Notes under the pieces: model-generated | Database searches by the model: none | What the model saw: only the letters and a program-made list of their open reading frames with translations | Told to the model about the DNA's origin: nothing | Shown here: piece by piece, positions 15,239 through 24,428 of the stretch | Position numbering within the stretch: the first letter of the stretch is position 1 | How the letters are laid out: every line of letters begins with the position of its first letter | DNA from: Bacteroidaceae bacterium | GTDB taxonomy: Bacteria; Bacteroidota; Bacteroidia; Bacteroidales; Bacteroidaceae | Length of the DNA: 32,214 nt | NCBI GenBank assembly: GCA_900770655.1 | Contig: CAAGLA010000011.1 | Location: 1 to 32,214 of the forward strand | Reading direction: 5' to 3' | Translations under genes and position numbers: made by a program

Positions 15239-17293
15239 TTACACTTTGCTTTTCTGTGGCAAAAACGAGAGAACTACACCGGCCACAGCAAGCAGTATCG
15301 ACAAGACACAAGGCCAAGCTATTTCAAGGTCACTTATAATAATAATAATCCAACCACGGAACAAAATAAACACTAAGGTCGCAACAGAAACTATACGATT
15401 CAGCCATTTCACCGGTTTAATAAAACTTATAGCAAGGTTTATTGCTATTGATATATAGACTATAGTGAAAGATTCATAAAAATCAGATATAAAAAACCGA
15501 TAATGTCTCCAATCTACATAATAATAGGCCTGCTGTAACAACATTAGGAATAACATTAGAACCGATATTACGCGCATAGACATTAACAGCATTGTTCTAA
15601 CCGGACACTTAAATTCCATACCGGCTCTGAATTTTAAACATATTATTGCAAAAAGATAAATAGATAGTACTATGTTCACCAATATATATATATGATATGA
15701 TCTATCAAAAATATAGTAGTAATCATTTAAATCTAAAGATATTCTAACAATAATATTATAAAGCAAAAGGAAAGATAGAACGGCATAGCAAATTATAAAT
15801 TGGGTTACTGTACCTTTTACAAAGCCTGTATTAGACAATATCCGCGCTATGCTATATATAAAAAATATCGAATAGGCAAGACTACAGATATATACACAAA
15901 TTAGATAAACAGCCCATCCTATCATTGTAACCAATGGGGTACCAACAACTACCACGTACCAGCACAAATCCAAAAATAAAACAAGGCTTAATATAATAGT
16001 CCCCGTTCTTGTTTTCTTCTCTTTTGCTACATATATCAATAAAAAAGAAAATATCAAGAAAACTGTTTTTTCTATTTCTAACCACGGATTATCATCGTAC
16101 TCATAACTCCACATTGCCATAATCGCTTCGCCGGCAAGATAAGACAACAGGAATATTTTGAACAAGCGTAAAAAGGTACTGAGTTTACCCGGCTCTGCGG
16201 AAACAAGTTCGCTATTCTTTACTGTTTCCCTCGCGGTCTCTTTTTCTACCACGCGCGTCTCTTCGTTATCTATTTCAACAGCTTTTACATTTACCCTCTG
16301 TACTCTGTTATCTGTTCTCTGTACTCTTTTATCAGGTAACACCGTTACCTCGACATCGGCATCGTCTATGAGTTCTTCTTCAGGAGCTTTTGTCTCTTCA
16401 TTAAGGTATTTAAAGGCCTTAGGGTCTTTAAGGTCCTTAGAGCCTTTAAGCAATTCCAAAAATTCCGCAACGCTCTGCGGGCGGTCTTTGCGGCGGGGCT
16501 GCATTGCGGCCTCTATGGCACGGCGAACCGGGGCCGAAATTTCTTGCGGCAACACCGGCAGGCCTTCGTCGTTCACGTCACTTGCCTCGGGTGGGGTTAT
16601 GCCTGTGACGAGTTTAAAGAGTGTGGCACCAAGAGAGTATATATCGGTGGCGGGAGAGAAGGTGCTCACACCGCCGCGTTTGTACTGCTCGAGCGGGGCG
16701 TAGCCGTGGCTTATTCCCACGGGGGTGCTGCTTGTCTGGTGTCCTTCGGTATCGTACTGCTTGGCAAGGCCGAAGTCTATGAGCACGGCGTTGTCGTTGT
16801 CGTCGAGCAATATGTTGGCGGGCTTTACGTCGAGGTGCATCATTCGCTTGCTGTGCACAAAGGCAAGGGCATCGGCTACTTGGCGCGTGTAGCGAACGGC
16901 ATCTTCTTCGGGCAGCGCGCCGTGGAGCACTTTGCCGGCAAGGGAACCGCCACCCACGTGTTCCATTACATAGTAGGCTGTTCCGTTCTCTTCAAAGACA
17001 TCTATTACAGATATTATATGCTTGTGTTTAAGACGGAATATATTTCGGGCCTCCTTCAGGAATTTCTGGCGGAAGGTCTCAACTGTTTCGCGACTGCCTA
17101 CAGAGCCTACTGAGACCTGCGATGTTGTTGCGTCGCGGTTGCAGAGGTCTTTCATAAAGAACTCTTTTATAGCCACCTTTGCCTCAAGGTTTGTCTGGTA
17201 CCCGGAATAGGTTATTCCAAAGCCTCCCTGCCCCAGAACCTTTTCTATTCTGTAACGGCCACCTTGCAATAGTGAGCCTTCGTGTAAATTCAT
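15239..17293 (-). CDS. Hanks-type Ser/Thr protein kinase fused to a polytopic membrane domain
   Basis: This 684-residue protein has two halves. The N-terminal kinase (about 13-285) shows the glycine loop GQGGFG (21-26), Lys43, Glu81 of helix C, a catalytic loop HLDVKPAN (153-160, HLD for HRD), DFG at 173-175 and an APLE variant of APE near 199-202, so it should be active. A charged linker (about 285-370) carries two in-frame tandem repeats. The C-terminal ~310 residues form roughly ten predicted membrane spans and match no family I recognise; their DNA is much more AT-rich than the kinase half. The kinase should face the cytoplasm, and the membrane half may sense a signal. It follows the antiporter gene by 30 nt in an apparent operon. 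Confidence 0.87.
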   Translation of the reverse strand: MNLHEGSLLQGGRYRIEKVLGQGGFGITYSGYQTNLEAKVAIKEFFMKDLCNRDATTSQVSVGSVGSRETVETFRQKFLKEARNIFRLKHKHIISVIDVFEENGTAYYVMEHVGGGSLAGKVLHGALPEEDAVRYTRQVADALAFVHSKRMMHLDVKPANILLDDNDNAVLIDFGLAKQYDTEGHQTSSTPVGISHGYAPLEQYKRGGVSTFSPATDIYSLGATLFKLVTGITPPEASDVNDEGLPVLPQEISAPVRRAIEAAMQPRRKDRPQSVAEFLELLKGSKDLKDPKAFKYLNEETKAPEEELIDDADVEVTVLPDKRVQRTDNRVQRVNVKAVEIDNEETRVVEKETARETVKNSELVSAEPGKLSTFLRLFKIFLLSYLAGEAIMAMWSYEYDDNPWLEIEKTVFLIFSFLLIYVAKEKKTRTGTIILSLVLFLDLCWYVVVVGTPLVTMIGWAVYLICVYICSLAYSIFFIYSIARILSNTGFVKGTVTQFIICYAVLSFLLLYNIIVRISLDLNDYYYIFDRSYHIYILVNIVLSIYLFAIICLKFRAGMEFKCPVRTMLLMSMRVISVLMLFLMLLQQAYYYVDWRHYRFFISDFYESFTIVYISIAINLAISFIKPVKWLNRIVSVATLVFILFRGWIIIIISDLEIAWPCVLSILLAVAGVVLSFLPQKSKV
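16292..16333 (-). repeat. 2 x 21-nt tandem repeat in the kinase linker
   Basis: Two adjacent 21-nt units (16292-16312 and 16313-16333) share the core ctctgtactct and differ at four positions. They keep frame and encode DKRVQRT and DNRVQRV in the juxtamembrane linker. Confidence 0.7.
16397..16450 (-). repeat. 3 x 18-nt degenerate tandem repeat in the kinase linker
   Basis: Three consecutive 18-nt units (16433-16450, 16415-16432, 16397-16414, in coding order) encode LKGSKD, LKDPKA and FKYLNE. Units one and two share most positions; the third is more diverged. The length preserves frame, so gain or loss of units would alter only linker length. Confidence 0.65.
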
Positions 17294-17323
17294 AGCAGTT
17301 TTATTTTATTATCATTCAATTCT

Positions 17324-19354
17324 TTAATGTGTTTCACCGCCCTCTATCTTGTAACCGTTAGGATAGATTAGCAGAACGCTTGTCGACGGGTAGTCGCGCT
17401 GCAACTGCACAAAGACGTGGTCGAGCGACGGGCGGAACGATATTGAACCGCGGCGGGCACTCACCACAATAAGCAGATGGTCTTCTTTTATCACTTTTGA
17501 CAGACGTTTGAGGTCGTTGCCGCCGTCGGTTGGCAGGAACTGTGCCTCTACCGGCGGCAGTGTCTTGAGCGCCTTTTCTATCTTCGCCATTGTGTCGGGG
17601 TGTCCGTGATACATTATGCGGCAGCCCAGACCGCCGGCCATACGTGCCGTCTCTTCGACCCAATAGGGGAAACCGGCCTCGTATTCCGCTTTTGCCGGGA
17701 ATGTTATGTGTATGCAGCGCACTGTGTTCAACGGTATATTCATACGGGCCATAACAACCTGACAGTCGAGCGAGTTAAGCACCACCGGCAACACATTTCC
17801 CAAGAAGCTGTCGTTTGCAGTCTCTTTCTTGTGGAAACCGAGGATTAGCTCGCGGTAGTCGTTCTCTTTGACTTCGTGTATTATGCCGTGGGCAAGGTTC
17901 GTAGTAAGGCGCACTTTGGTGAGCAACGGCACACCAACCGATGCTGCAATGTTGGCAGCAAGGTCCAAGACCTTCGTTCCGCGCTCCTGTAGCTGTTTAT
18001 CTTCGTCGAGCACTACGGTTATTGCCGAAAGGGGTATTTTGCTGTTCTCCTTGCGCACAAGAAGGGCAAGGTCCATTAGTTTGTCGACCATAGACGGGTT
18101 GGCAAGCGCCAAAAGCGTCTTTTTTGAGTCGAGGCGTGTGGGAGATATCAGATTGTCGCTCGCCACAACAAGCTTGCGCGAAGCCCTGTCGGCCACTATT
18201 GAGCTTACCACACAGGTAACAAGTATGAGCAGGATTGTTCCATTCAGCACATCGTCGTTCAAAAGACGCGCCCCCGATGGCAGAATTATTCCGTGACCCA
18301 CAATAGCCGCCGCAAGAGTGGCAGCCGCCTGCGAGGTACTGAGACCGAACATAAGGTTCCGTTCGTTGCCCGTCATTTTGTAGGACTTTGCTATTATGAA
18401 CGATGCAAGCCACTTGCCTGTGAGTGCCGTTGCAACCATTATAGCAGCCACCATAAGCGAATCGCCTCCATTGAAAAGAACGCGTATATCAATCATCATA
18501 CCCACACCTATAAGGAAATATGGGATGAATATAGCGTTGCCCACGAAGTCTATGCGGCGCATAAGCGGCGAGGAGTGAGGTATGAGCCGGTTGAGCACAA
18601 GACCGGTGATGAAGGCCCCCAAAATGCCTTCCATTCCTGCAAGTTCCATCATTCCGGCACCAAGAAAGAGCATTGCAAGCACGAATATGTACTGTATTAC
18701 GCTGTCGTTGTATGTGCGGAAGAAGTAGCGGGCTATGCGCGGGAAAAGGTATATTATCAACGCCACTATCGCCAACAGCTTAACAAGCATAAGCAGCACG
18801 AACCACAGGCTTGCCTCGCCTGTAAATGTACCTGCTACAACGGCAAGCACAAAGAGGGTGAGCGTGTCGGTGATAATAGTTCCGCCCACCACAAAGTTCA
18901 CACAACGCAGGCGGGAAAGACCGTAACGGGCCACAATGGGGTAAGAAATGAGCGTGTACGACGCATACATACTCGCCAGCAGCACCGATGCAATGAAAGA
19001 ATACTCGAGTATGTACATATTGGCAACCATACCCAAAGCAATGGGCAAGGCAAAGACCGCAAGGCCGAACATAAGTGCACCGCCTTTTGCCTGCTTCATC
19101 TCCTGCATATTTATCTCCAAGCTGGCAAGGAACATTATATAGTATAGCCCAACCTTGCCGAATAGCTCAAAACTGTCGTCGCGAACAAGAATGTTCAGTC
19201 CGTTAGGGCCTATAACCAAGCCGGCGAGTATCATACCTATGATGTGCGGCATACGCAGTTTATTGAAAACCAACGGCGCAAAAAGCACAATACACAGCAC
19301 CCCGAGGAATATCCACGTGGGGTCGGTTACAGGAAAGAGGGAACTGAAATTCAT
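17324..19354 (-). CDS. CPA2-family cation:proton antiporter with C-terminal USP-like domains
   Basis: This 676-residue inner-membrane protein has about twelve to thirteen membrane spans up to residue ~390 (Na+/H+ exchanger fold): PHIIGMILAGLVIGPNGL near residue 36, a TDTLTL stretch near 158 in the unwound-helix region, and GILGAFITGLVLNRL near 244. The C-terminal ~270 residues are soluble and look like two universal-stress-protein-like domains; the first starts near 420 (IPLSAITVVLDE). This fits the KefB/NapA branch that exchanges Na+ or K+ for protons. No TrkA-N (RCK) domain is seen. It sits 30 nt from each neighbour: a DUF3078 outer-membrane protein gene upstream and the kinase gene downstream, so the three are likely co-transcribed. 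Confidence 0.88.
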   Translation of the reverse strand: MNFSSLFPVTDPTWIFLGVLCIVLFAPLVFNKLRMPHIIGMILAGLVIGPNGLNILVRDDSFELFGKVGLYYIMFLASLEINMQEMKQAKGGALMFGLAVFALPIALGMVANMYILEYSFIASVLLASMYASYTLISYPIVARYGLSRLRCVNFVVGGTIITDTLTLFVLAVVAGTFTGEASLWFVLLMLVKLLAIVALIIYLFPRIARYFFRTYNDSVIQYIFVLAMLFLGAGMMELAGMEGILGAFITGLVLNRLIPHSSPLMRRIDFVGNAIFIPYFLIGVGMMIDIRVLFNGGDSLMVAAIMVATALTGKWLASFIIAKSYKMTGNERNLMFGLSTSQAAATLAAAIVGHGIILPSGARLLNDDVLNGTILLILVTCVVSSIVADRASRKLVVASDNLISPTRLDSKKTLLALANPSMVDKLMDLALLVRKENSKIPLSAITVVLDEDKQLQERGTKVLDLAANIAASVGVPLLTKVRLTTNLAHGIIHEVKENDYRELILGFHKKETANDSFLGNVLPVVLNSLDCQVVMARMNIPLNTVRCIHITFPAKAEYEAGFPYWVEETARMAGGLGCRIMYHGHPDTMAKIEKALKTLPPVEAQFLPTDGGNDLKRLSKVIKEDHLLIVVSARRGSISFRPSLDHVFVQLQRDYPSTSVLLIYPNGYKIEGGETH

Positions 19355-19384
19355 AAAGGTTATATGTTTTTCCGTTACATAGCC

Positions 19385-20656
19385 TTACCAGCTGTATGTA
19401 ACGCCAAGTGTCATAAATTCTTTTATCTGCCAATAGCCGAATTCATCGTCGTAAAGCCCCGGCGCACTGTCGTCGAAACGTGTGTGGAACATTAGCGATG
19501 CCGAGAAATACTTGCTGAGCATTGCATCGAACTTTGTTTCGAGCTGGAAGAACGAACGGGTATAGTTGGTGTAGTACTCGGCGCGTGAAGAGAAGTCTAC
19601 AATCTTCAGTATCTTAACGGTAGGGACAGTCACCACCAGCTGTGTACCGAAGTCTTCTTTGTGGTGACGGCCGGCACGTATACCATAACGCGATGCGAGG
19701 TTTCCGTAACGCACGAACTTGTAGTTGTACGACGATAGCGGCGCAAAATAGACCTCTATCTTGAAGTTATCCCAAGTAGGCTTGTAGTTGAGACCTATAG
19801 AGAAGTTGGCATCGAAAGGAGCCATAAAGTTCGAAACAAAATCGCGGCTGTTCGTCGGGTAGTTGGGAAGTGACTGCGATTCGAGTTTCATTTTTGCAGC
19901 CACATCGAGATTCTGCACCAACTTGTAACCGAATGTAGATTCCAAGCGCAGGCGGTCGGTGTTGGTCTTGAAGCTATGCAGGGTGTCGGCCTTTGTTGTT
20001 GCAAAGCCCAAGTCGACATCTATGTGGTTTGTAAACGAAATGCGGTCCTCGTCGTTGTAGTTTATATCGAGGTCCAGTTCACCGAGCATAGTCTTGTTGC
20101 TTTCACCGCCCTGAAACCAGTTGCCCGAAATGTAGTTCTGGGTAAACTTCAATGCCACACGGCCCGACACCTTCCAATAGTTGGGCTTCACGACGTTCGT
20201 TTTCATTCCGCCGGCGACATTTTCGGGCATAACAAGCGTGGGGGCGCTCAGTTCCAGTGTTGGCATTGTCGGCTTATATTCATTCACGGTTGTTGCACTT
20301 CGCAGTTCATCTTCTGTCATTTCAACCATACTTGGTGCCGACGCGTATAGGTCGAGCATCATTCCGTCTATAACAGAGGCGCGCGCTTCGTCCATCTCCA
20401 AAGAGGATGTTGAGGCATTGCTGCCTGTTTCTGCATCCAACGGTGCGCTGAGTATTGAACTATAAAGCACGGGCGAGGTAAAAAGACGCGAATATACGAA
20501 GTTGGTCTTTTCCTCTTCGTACTCTTCGGTTATAACATTTGATGCGGCAACAGCCTCATCAATGGCCGCATTGAAATAGTTGTATACATCGGAGTTATTC
20601 TGCGCTAAAACAGGACTTAACGATAAAAACAACAAAAATGAGAGTTTGGTTTTCAT
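19385..20656 (-). CDS. DUF3078-type outer-membrane beta-barrel protein
   Basis: This 423-residue protein has a signal peptide (about 1-18, ends VLAQ). A low-complexity Asp/Glu/Ser/Ala-rich region (about 20-150) follows. From about 160 it reads as repeated amphipathic strands typical of an outer-membrane barrel: WKVSGRVALKFTQNYISGNWFQGG, then LGELDLDINYNDEDRISFTNHIDVDLGF, and so on. It ends in an aromatic C-terminus (TLGVTYSW), as expected for BAM-assembled proteins. The NYISGNWFQGG region matches what I recall of DUF3078. Its function is not known. It is the first gene of a minus-strand unit with the antiporter and kinase genes; a -7 box TATCTTCG lies 22 nt upstream of the ATG. Confidence 0.8.
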   Translation of the reverse strand: MKTKLSFLLFLSLSPVLAQNNSDVYNYFNAAIDEAVAASNVITEEYEEEKTNFVYSRLFTSPVLYSSILSAPLDAETGSNASTSSLEMDEARASVIDGMMLDLYASAPSMVEMTEDELRSATTVNEYKPTMPTLELSAPTLVMPENVAGGMKTNVVKPNYWKVSGRVALKFTQNYISGNWFQGGESNKTMLGELDLDINYNDEDRISFTNHIDVDLGFATTKADTLHSFKTNTDRLRLESTFGYKLVQNLDVAAKMKLESQSLPNYPTNSRDFVSNFMAPFDANFSIGLNYKPTWDNFKIEVYFAPLSSYNYKFVRYGNLASRYGIRAGRHHKEDFGTQLVVTVPTVKILKIVDFSSRAEYYTNYTRSFFQLETKFDAMLSKYFSASLMFHTRFDDSAPGLYDDEFGYWQIKEFMTLGVTYSW

Positions 20657-20677
20657 AGATAATAAAATTTATTAGCG

Positions 20678-20685
20678 CGAAGATA
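20678..20685 (-). promoter_or_regulatory. Predicted -7 box for the DUF3078-antiporter-kinase unit
   Basis: Minus-strand TATCTTCG, 22 nt before the DUF3078 ATG. No convincing -33 box was found. The same eight bases occur before the GH92 gene and ssrA. Confidence 0.45.
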
Positions 20686-20779
20686 ATGTTTTTTAACCAT
20701 ATATTTAAAATATACCAAAAAGAAATGGTCGGAAGCTATTTTTATAGGCAATCAAAAGATGTTATATCCATATTTTTTA

Positions 20780-20787
20780 TATCTTTG
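20780..20787 (+). promoter_or_regulatory. Predicted -7 box for yidC
   Basis: TATCTTTG matches TAnnTTTG exactly; the yidC ATG is 57 nt downstream. The upstream region is AT-rich without an obvious TTTG at the expected distance. Confidence 0.55.
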
Positions 20788-20843
20788 CAGAAATTTGCAA
20801 TAAACTGCGGAAAGACCGCAAAAACAGAACAAAACATTAAAAA

Positions 20844-22787
20844 ATGGACAAAAGAAGCATTCTTGCGTATATAATGATTGGTGCAGTGCTGATAACCTTT
20901 TTCACACTGAACCAGCCGACATCCGAGGAGATTGAGAGACAGAAGGCACAACAGGCCCTGCAGGCCCAGCAAAAAGAGCAGCAACAACTTCTGCAGGAAG
21001 AGCAGGCTAGAACTGCACAAGAGAACGAGAACAGGCTTAAGAACGACTCGGCAGGAATCTATTTCAATGTGCTCAACGGCAGCGAAGAGATTGTAACTCT
21101 TGCCAACAACAATATAAGCATAGACATTTCAACACACGGTGCCCGCATTGCCCGCGCTATGCTCAATGATTACAACGACCAGCAGGGCAACAGCCTGACA
21201 CTCTTCGACAGCAAGGACAAACTTAACGTAACCGACGCCAACAGAGAAGAGAACGGCCCCAATATGCTAGACTGCGAATTTGAATTCAAGCAGGGATTAG
21301 AAAACATTAACACATCGGAATGCTATTTTGCCGTTCAGGAAAAGAGCGACAGCACTGCAACCCTGCGTCTCGACTTCAACGAAGACCGTTATATAGACTT
21401 TGTCTACAGCCTCAACGGAGACAGCTATATGGTAAACCTCTCCATTGTTGCCCACAATATGTCGAGCCTGCTCAGCACAAAAGACAATATAAGCATAGAC
21501 TGGGTACAGCTCTTGCGCCAGCACGAACCGGGATACGACTTTGAGCAGAGATATACAAATATCACATACAAGCCTGTAGACGACGATTCGGACTACCTGA
21601 GCGAAATGCAGAACGATTCCGAGAAGTTCACTCAGCCAATGAGCTGGATTGCATACAAGAACCAGTTCTTCTCGTGTATAATGATAGCCGGCGACCGCTT
21701 CAACGACGTCTCTTTGAAGTCGGATATAGTAAAGAAAGGGCAGAACATCCTTAAATCGTGCCAAGCAGAGATGACAACAGGGTTCGACCCAAGCGGTGCG
21801 GCCCCCACACAGCTGCAGTTCTACTTCGGCCCCAACCAGTTCGGCACGCTGCAGAGCAGCAACGACCTTGCCATTAACCAGAACGACGATATAGAACTGG
21901 AAGAGATTATATACTTCGGCTGGCCTATAGTACGCTGGATTAACAGATACTTCATAATGTACCTTTTCGACGCCCTGTCGAGCTTTGGCCTTAATATGGG
22001 CATAGTACTCATTCTGCTCACACTCATAGTTAAGGCAATTGTGTACCCCTTCACAAAGAAATCGTACATTTCATCGGCTAAAATGCGTGCCCTGAAACCA
22101 CACATCGATGCCATTAATGCAAAATATACAAAGAAGGAAGATGCCCTGAAGAAACAGCAGGAAATTATGGGGCTATACACAAAGTACGGAGCAAGCCCTA
22201 TGGGCGGTTGCCTTCCTATGCTCATACAGATGCCTGTATTCATCGCGCTCTTCAACTTTGTGCCTAACGCCATTGCATTGCGTCAGCAGAGCTTCTTGTG
22301 GGCACACGACCTTTCGGCATTCGACTCAATAATAAGCTGGGAACAGCCTATATGGCTCATAGGCGACCATATAAGCCTCTTCTGCCTCTTGTTCTGTGTT
22401 ACACAGATACTTAACACATACTACACAAGCAAGATGCAACCCAATATGGGCAACCCCGAAATGGAACAGCAGCAGAAGATTATGAAGTGGATGATGTACT
22501 TTATGCCAATAATGTTCTTCTTCATCTTCAACGACTACTCTTCGGGATTGAACTTCTACTACTTCCTCTCTACACTCATCAGCGTGCTCATATTCATATA
22601 CCTGAGACGCGTGGTAAAAGAGGATGAACTGCTCAAGAAAATGGAGGCATACGCCGAAAGCAACAAGAACAACCCTGCAAAGAGAAGCAATATGATGTCG
22701 CGTCTCGAAGCACTGCAGGAGCAGCAGAAAAAGATGATAGAGGAGCGTGAGAGATTGAAAAACGAGAGAAAAAACAGAAATAGATAA
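20844..22787 (+). CDS. yidC: Membrane protein insertase YidC (Oxa1 family)
   Basis: This 647-residue inner-membrane insertase folds and inserts membrane proteins alone or with SecYEG. Features: one N-terminal span (about 5-21, ILAYIMIGAVLITFF), a Gln-rich stretch, a large periplasmic beta-domain (about 60-340), then the conserved core of five spans. The core has VKAIVYPFTKKSYISSAKMRALKP near 396-419, where Lys replaces the hydrophilic-groove Arg of E. coli, and GGCLPMLIQMPVFIALF near 452. The C-terminus is highly basic (KNERKNRNR), suited to ribosome contact. From memory, pyrG usually precedes yidC in Bacteroidota; here yidC has its own promoter and lies divergent to a DUF3078 gene. A conserved unknown gene follows after 5 nt. 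Confidence 0.97.
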   Translation: MDKRSILAYIMIGAVLITFFTLNQPTSEEIERQKAQQALQAQQKEQQQLLQEEQARTAQENENRLKNDSAGIYFNVLNGSEEIVTLANNNISIDISTHGARIARAMLNDYNDQQGNSLTLFDSKDKLNVTDANREENGPNMLDCEFEFKQGLENINTSECYFAVQEKSDSTATLRLDFNEDRYIDFVYSLNGDSYMVNLSIVAHNMSSLLSTKDNISIDWVQLLRQHEPGYDFEQRYTNITYKPVDDDSDYLSEMQNDSEKFTQPMSWIAYKNQFFSCIMIAGDRFNDVSLKSDIVKKGQNILKSCQAEMTTGFDPSGAAPTQLQFYFGPNQFGTLQSSNDLAINQNDDIELEEIIYFGWPIVRWINRYFIMYLFDALSSFGLNMGIVLILLTLIVKAIVYPFTKKSYISSAKMRALKPHIDAINAKYTKKEDALKKQQEIMGLYTKYGASPMGGCLPMLIQMPVFIALFNFVPNAIALRQQSFLWAHDLSAFDSIISWEQPIWLIGDHISLFCLLFCVTQILNTYYTSKMQPNMGNPEMEQQQKIMKWMMYFMPIMFFFIFNDYSSGLNFYYFLSTLISVLIFIYLRRVVKEDELLKKMEAYAESNKNNPAKRSNMMSRLEALQEQQKKMIEERERLKNERKNRNR

Positions 22788-22792
22788 GAGAA

Positions 22793-23431
22793 ATGGGATT
22801 GTTTAATTTTTTCAAGAAAAAAGAGCAGCCGGCCGAACGCATTGGCGGTATGGAAGATTTTATGACACTCATTAGAGTGTACTACCAGTCGGTGCTGGCT
22901 ACGAACTTGGGCATTACAAACATTAATATGTTGCCCGACCTTGCAACATTCAAAAGGACACTCAAGGTACCTACACAGAACAACAAACTGGGACTGGCCG
23001 AACGCGGGCGTTGCAAGAAGATGATAGAGCAGTTATATGGAATGGACGATATGTTCTTTAAGGAGATTGACAGCTCTATAAAGAAAAACTGCAAGAAGAT
23101 GCAGGATGTACAGCCCTATCTCTTCTCTTTCCAAGGGTTCAGCAACGACCTTATGATGCTTGTGGGCAACCTTATGAAGTGGAAATTCCGTGTTCCGGGA
23201 TTTATGCGCAAGATGCTCCACAGTATGACCGAAAAGATAATCGACGATATACTGACAAAGAACAAATGGAAAGACGAGGCCACATTCCGCACAGTATATG
23301 CCGTGCGACAGTATAAAGAGAAGCTCGGGTACTCACAGGCGTGGATGACAGAGTATGTATACAAGATTGTGACGCTTGCAAAGAAGGAACCACGCCCACA
23401 GGCCGAAGATGCAGTAGACAACAAAAAATAA
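22793..23431 (+). CDS. Conserved hypothetical protein downstream of yidC
   Basis: I do not recognise this 212-residue protein as a named family. It starts MGLFNFFKKKEQPAER, an amphipathic basic N-terminus that could touch the membrane, and is then highly helical and Lys/Met-rich with no signal peptide or clear membrane span. Notable segments are KMIEQLYGMDDMFFKEIDSS near 82 and GFMRKMLHSMTEKIIDDI near 137. The gap from yidC is only 5 nt, so it is very likely co-transcribed and may act with membrane insertion or the envelope, but this is inference from position alone. A hairpin follows 46 nt after its stop. Confidence 0.8.
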   Translation: MGLFNFFKKKEQPAERIGGMEDFMTLIRVYYQSVLATNLGITNINMLPDLATFKRTLKVPTQNNKLGLAERGRCKKMIEQLYGMDDMFFKEIDSSIKKNCKKMQDVQPYLFSFQGFSNDLMMLVGNLMKWKFRVPGFMRKMLHSMTEKIIDDILTKNKWKDEATFRTVYAVRQYKEKLGYSQAWMTEYVYKIVTLAKKEPRPQAEDAVDNKK

Positions 23432-23477
23432 GAAACGGTATAAAAGAGAAAGAATAGAATTTTATTCATTCTCGGTA

Positions 23478-23513
23478 CAAGAGGGTGATTGAACGTCACC
23501 CTCTTGATATTTA
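23478..23513 (+). terminator. Hairpin / probable terminator after the yidC unit
   Basis: A perfect 11-bp stem (caagagggtga / tcaccctcttg) with a 7-nt loop (23478-23506) is followed by the weak T-tract atattt. It could be a partial terminator. Its gagggtga/tcaccctc arms recur in the hairpin at 26963-26992. Confidence 0.6.
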
Positions 23514-23525
23514 GAAGCTGAAAAA

Positions 23526-24428
23526 ATGCTCACATTCAAACCCATAACAATAGAGGCTGCCGAAGAACTTCTTCCATTCGCAGTTAAGGAACCGACCCGT
23601 TCGTGCGACTACACGCCGGGAAACCTTGTTATGTGGGCACGTTTTATGGACTACAGCTACGCCATTGAGCAGGAGACACTCTTCATTGGCTGCAAATCGC
23701 AGAAAGACCTCGACACCCACTCGTTCCTGCCGCCGACAGGAGCGCTTGCAACAGAAGATGCCATTGCCATATTAAAGGAACACTGCAAGCAGAAAGGCGA
23801 AGAGCTCACACTGACAGCCGTTCCCGAACCACTGCTCGAGGATTTGCAGGCCGCCCTGCCCACACATTCCGCCCAGCAGCTCGACGGCTGGAGCGACTAC
23901 ATATATTCAGCAGCTTCGCTTGCTACGCTCAAGGGACGGGCACTGAACAAAAAGCGCAACCGCTACAACAAGTTCATTACCGAAAACCCCGGCTACAAAT
24001 ATAGCCGTTTCACGCAAAGCGATGCAAAAGAGGTTATTCAATTCCTTGCACAGAACCGCGACTGCCAGCACAACCGCGCCGACAATATGCGCTGCTATGA
24101 GCAGTGGCAATGCTTGGCCACCGTAAAGAATATAGAACGCTACAGCCAGCCCGCCGGTATTCTGCGCATAGATGGCAAGATAGCTGCCTTCACTCTTGGC
24201 GAGGTATTCGGCGACACGCTATATGTACACATTGAGAAAGCCGACCACAACATTGCCGGCACAAGCGAAGCCATAAACCGTTTCTTTGTAGAGGATATGC
24301 TCGCAGAGTACTCCGGCATAGTATATGTAAACCGCGAAGAGGACTTGGGCGACGCCGGGTTACGGCAGGTAAAGCGGGCCTACAACCCGGTTATAATGTT
24401 ACACCGTTACGAACTGAAAGAAAAGTGA
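23526..24428 (+). CDS. DUF2156 protein (phosphatidylglycerol lysyltransferase C-terminal-like, GNAT fold)
   Basis: This 300-residue soluble protein belongs to the DUF2156 group, with the tandem GNAT-like fold found at the C-terminus of MprF-type aminoacyl-tRNA:lipid transferases. Visible signatures are TLKGRALNKKRNRYNKF near residue 137 and the C-terminal YVNREEDLGDAGLRQVKRAY near 270. It lacks the membrane flippase half of MprF. The exact reaction is unknown; stand-alone relatives are common in Bacteroidota and Firmicutes. The stop overlaps the next ATG (TGATG at 24426-24430), so it is coupled to the DNA-glycosylase-like gene. No clear promoter lies between the hairpin and its start. Confidence 0.82.
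   Translation: MLTFKPITIEAAEELLPFAVKEPTRSCDYTPGNLVMWARFMDYSYAIEQETLFIGCKSQKDLDTHSFLPPTGALATEDAIAILKEHCKQKGEELTLTAVPEPLLEDLQAALPTHSAQQLDGWSDYIYSAASLATLKGRALNKKRNRYNKFITENPGYKYSRFTQSDAKEVIQFLAQNRDCQHNRADNMRCYEQWQCLATVKNIERYSQPAGILRIDGKIAAFTLGEVFGDTLYVHIEKADHNIAGTSEAINRFFVEDMLAEYSGIVYVNREEDLGDAGLRQVKRAYNPVIMLHRYELKEK

Noticed and set aside
15336..15355. ATA microsatellite in the kinase tail as a phase-variation tract
   Set aside because: The trinucleotide run is only about four to five units and in-frame, so slippage would not switch the gene off.
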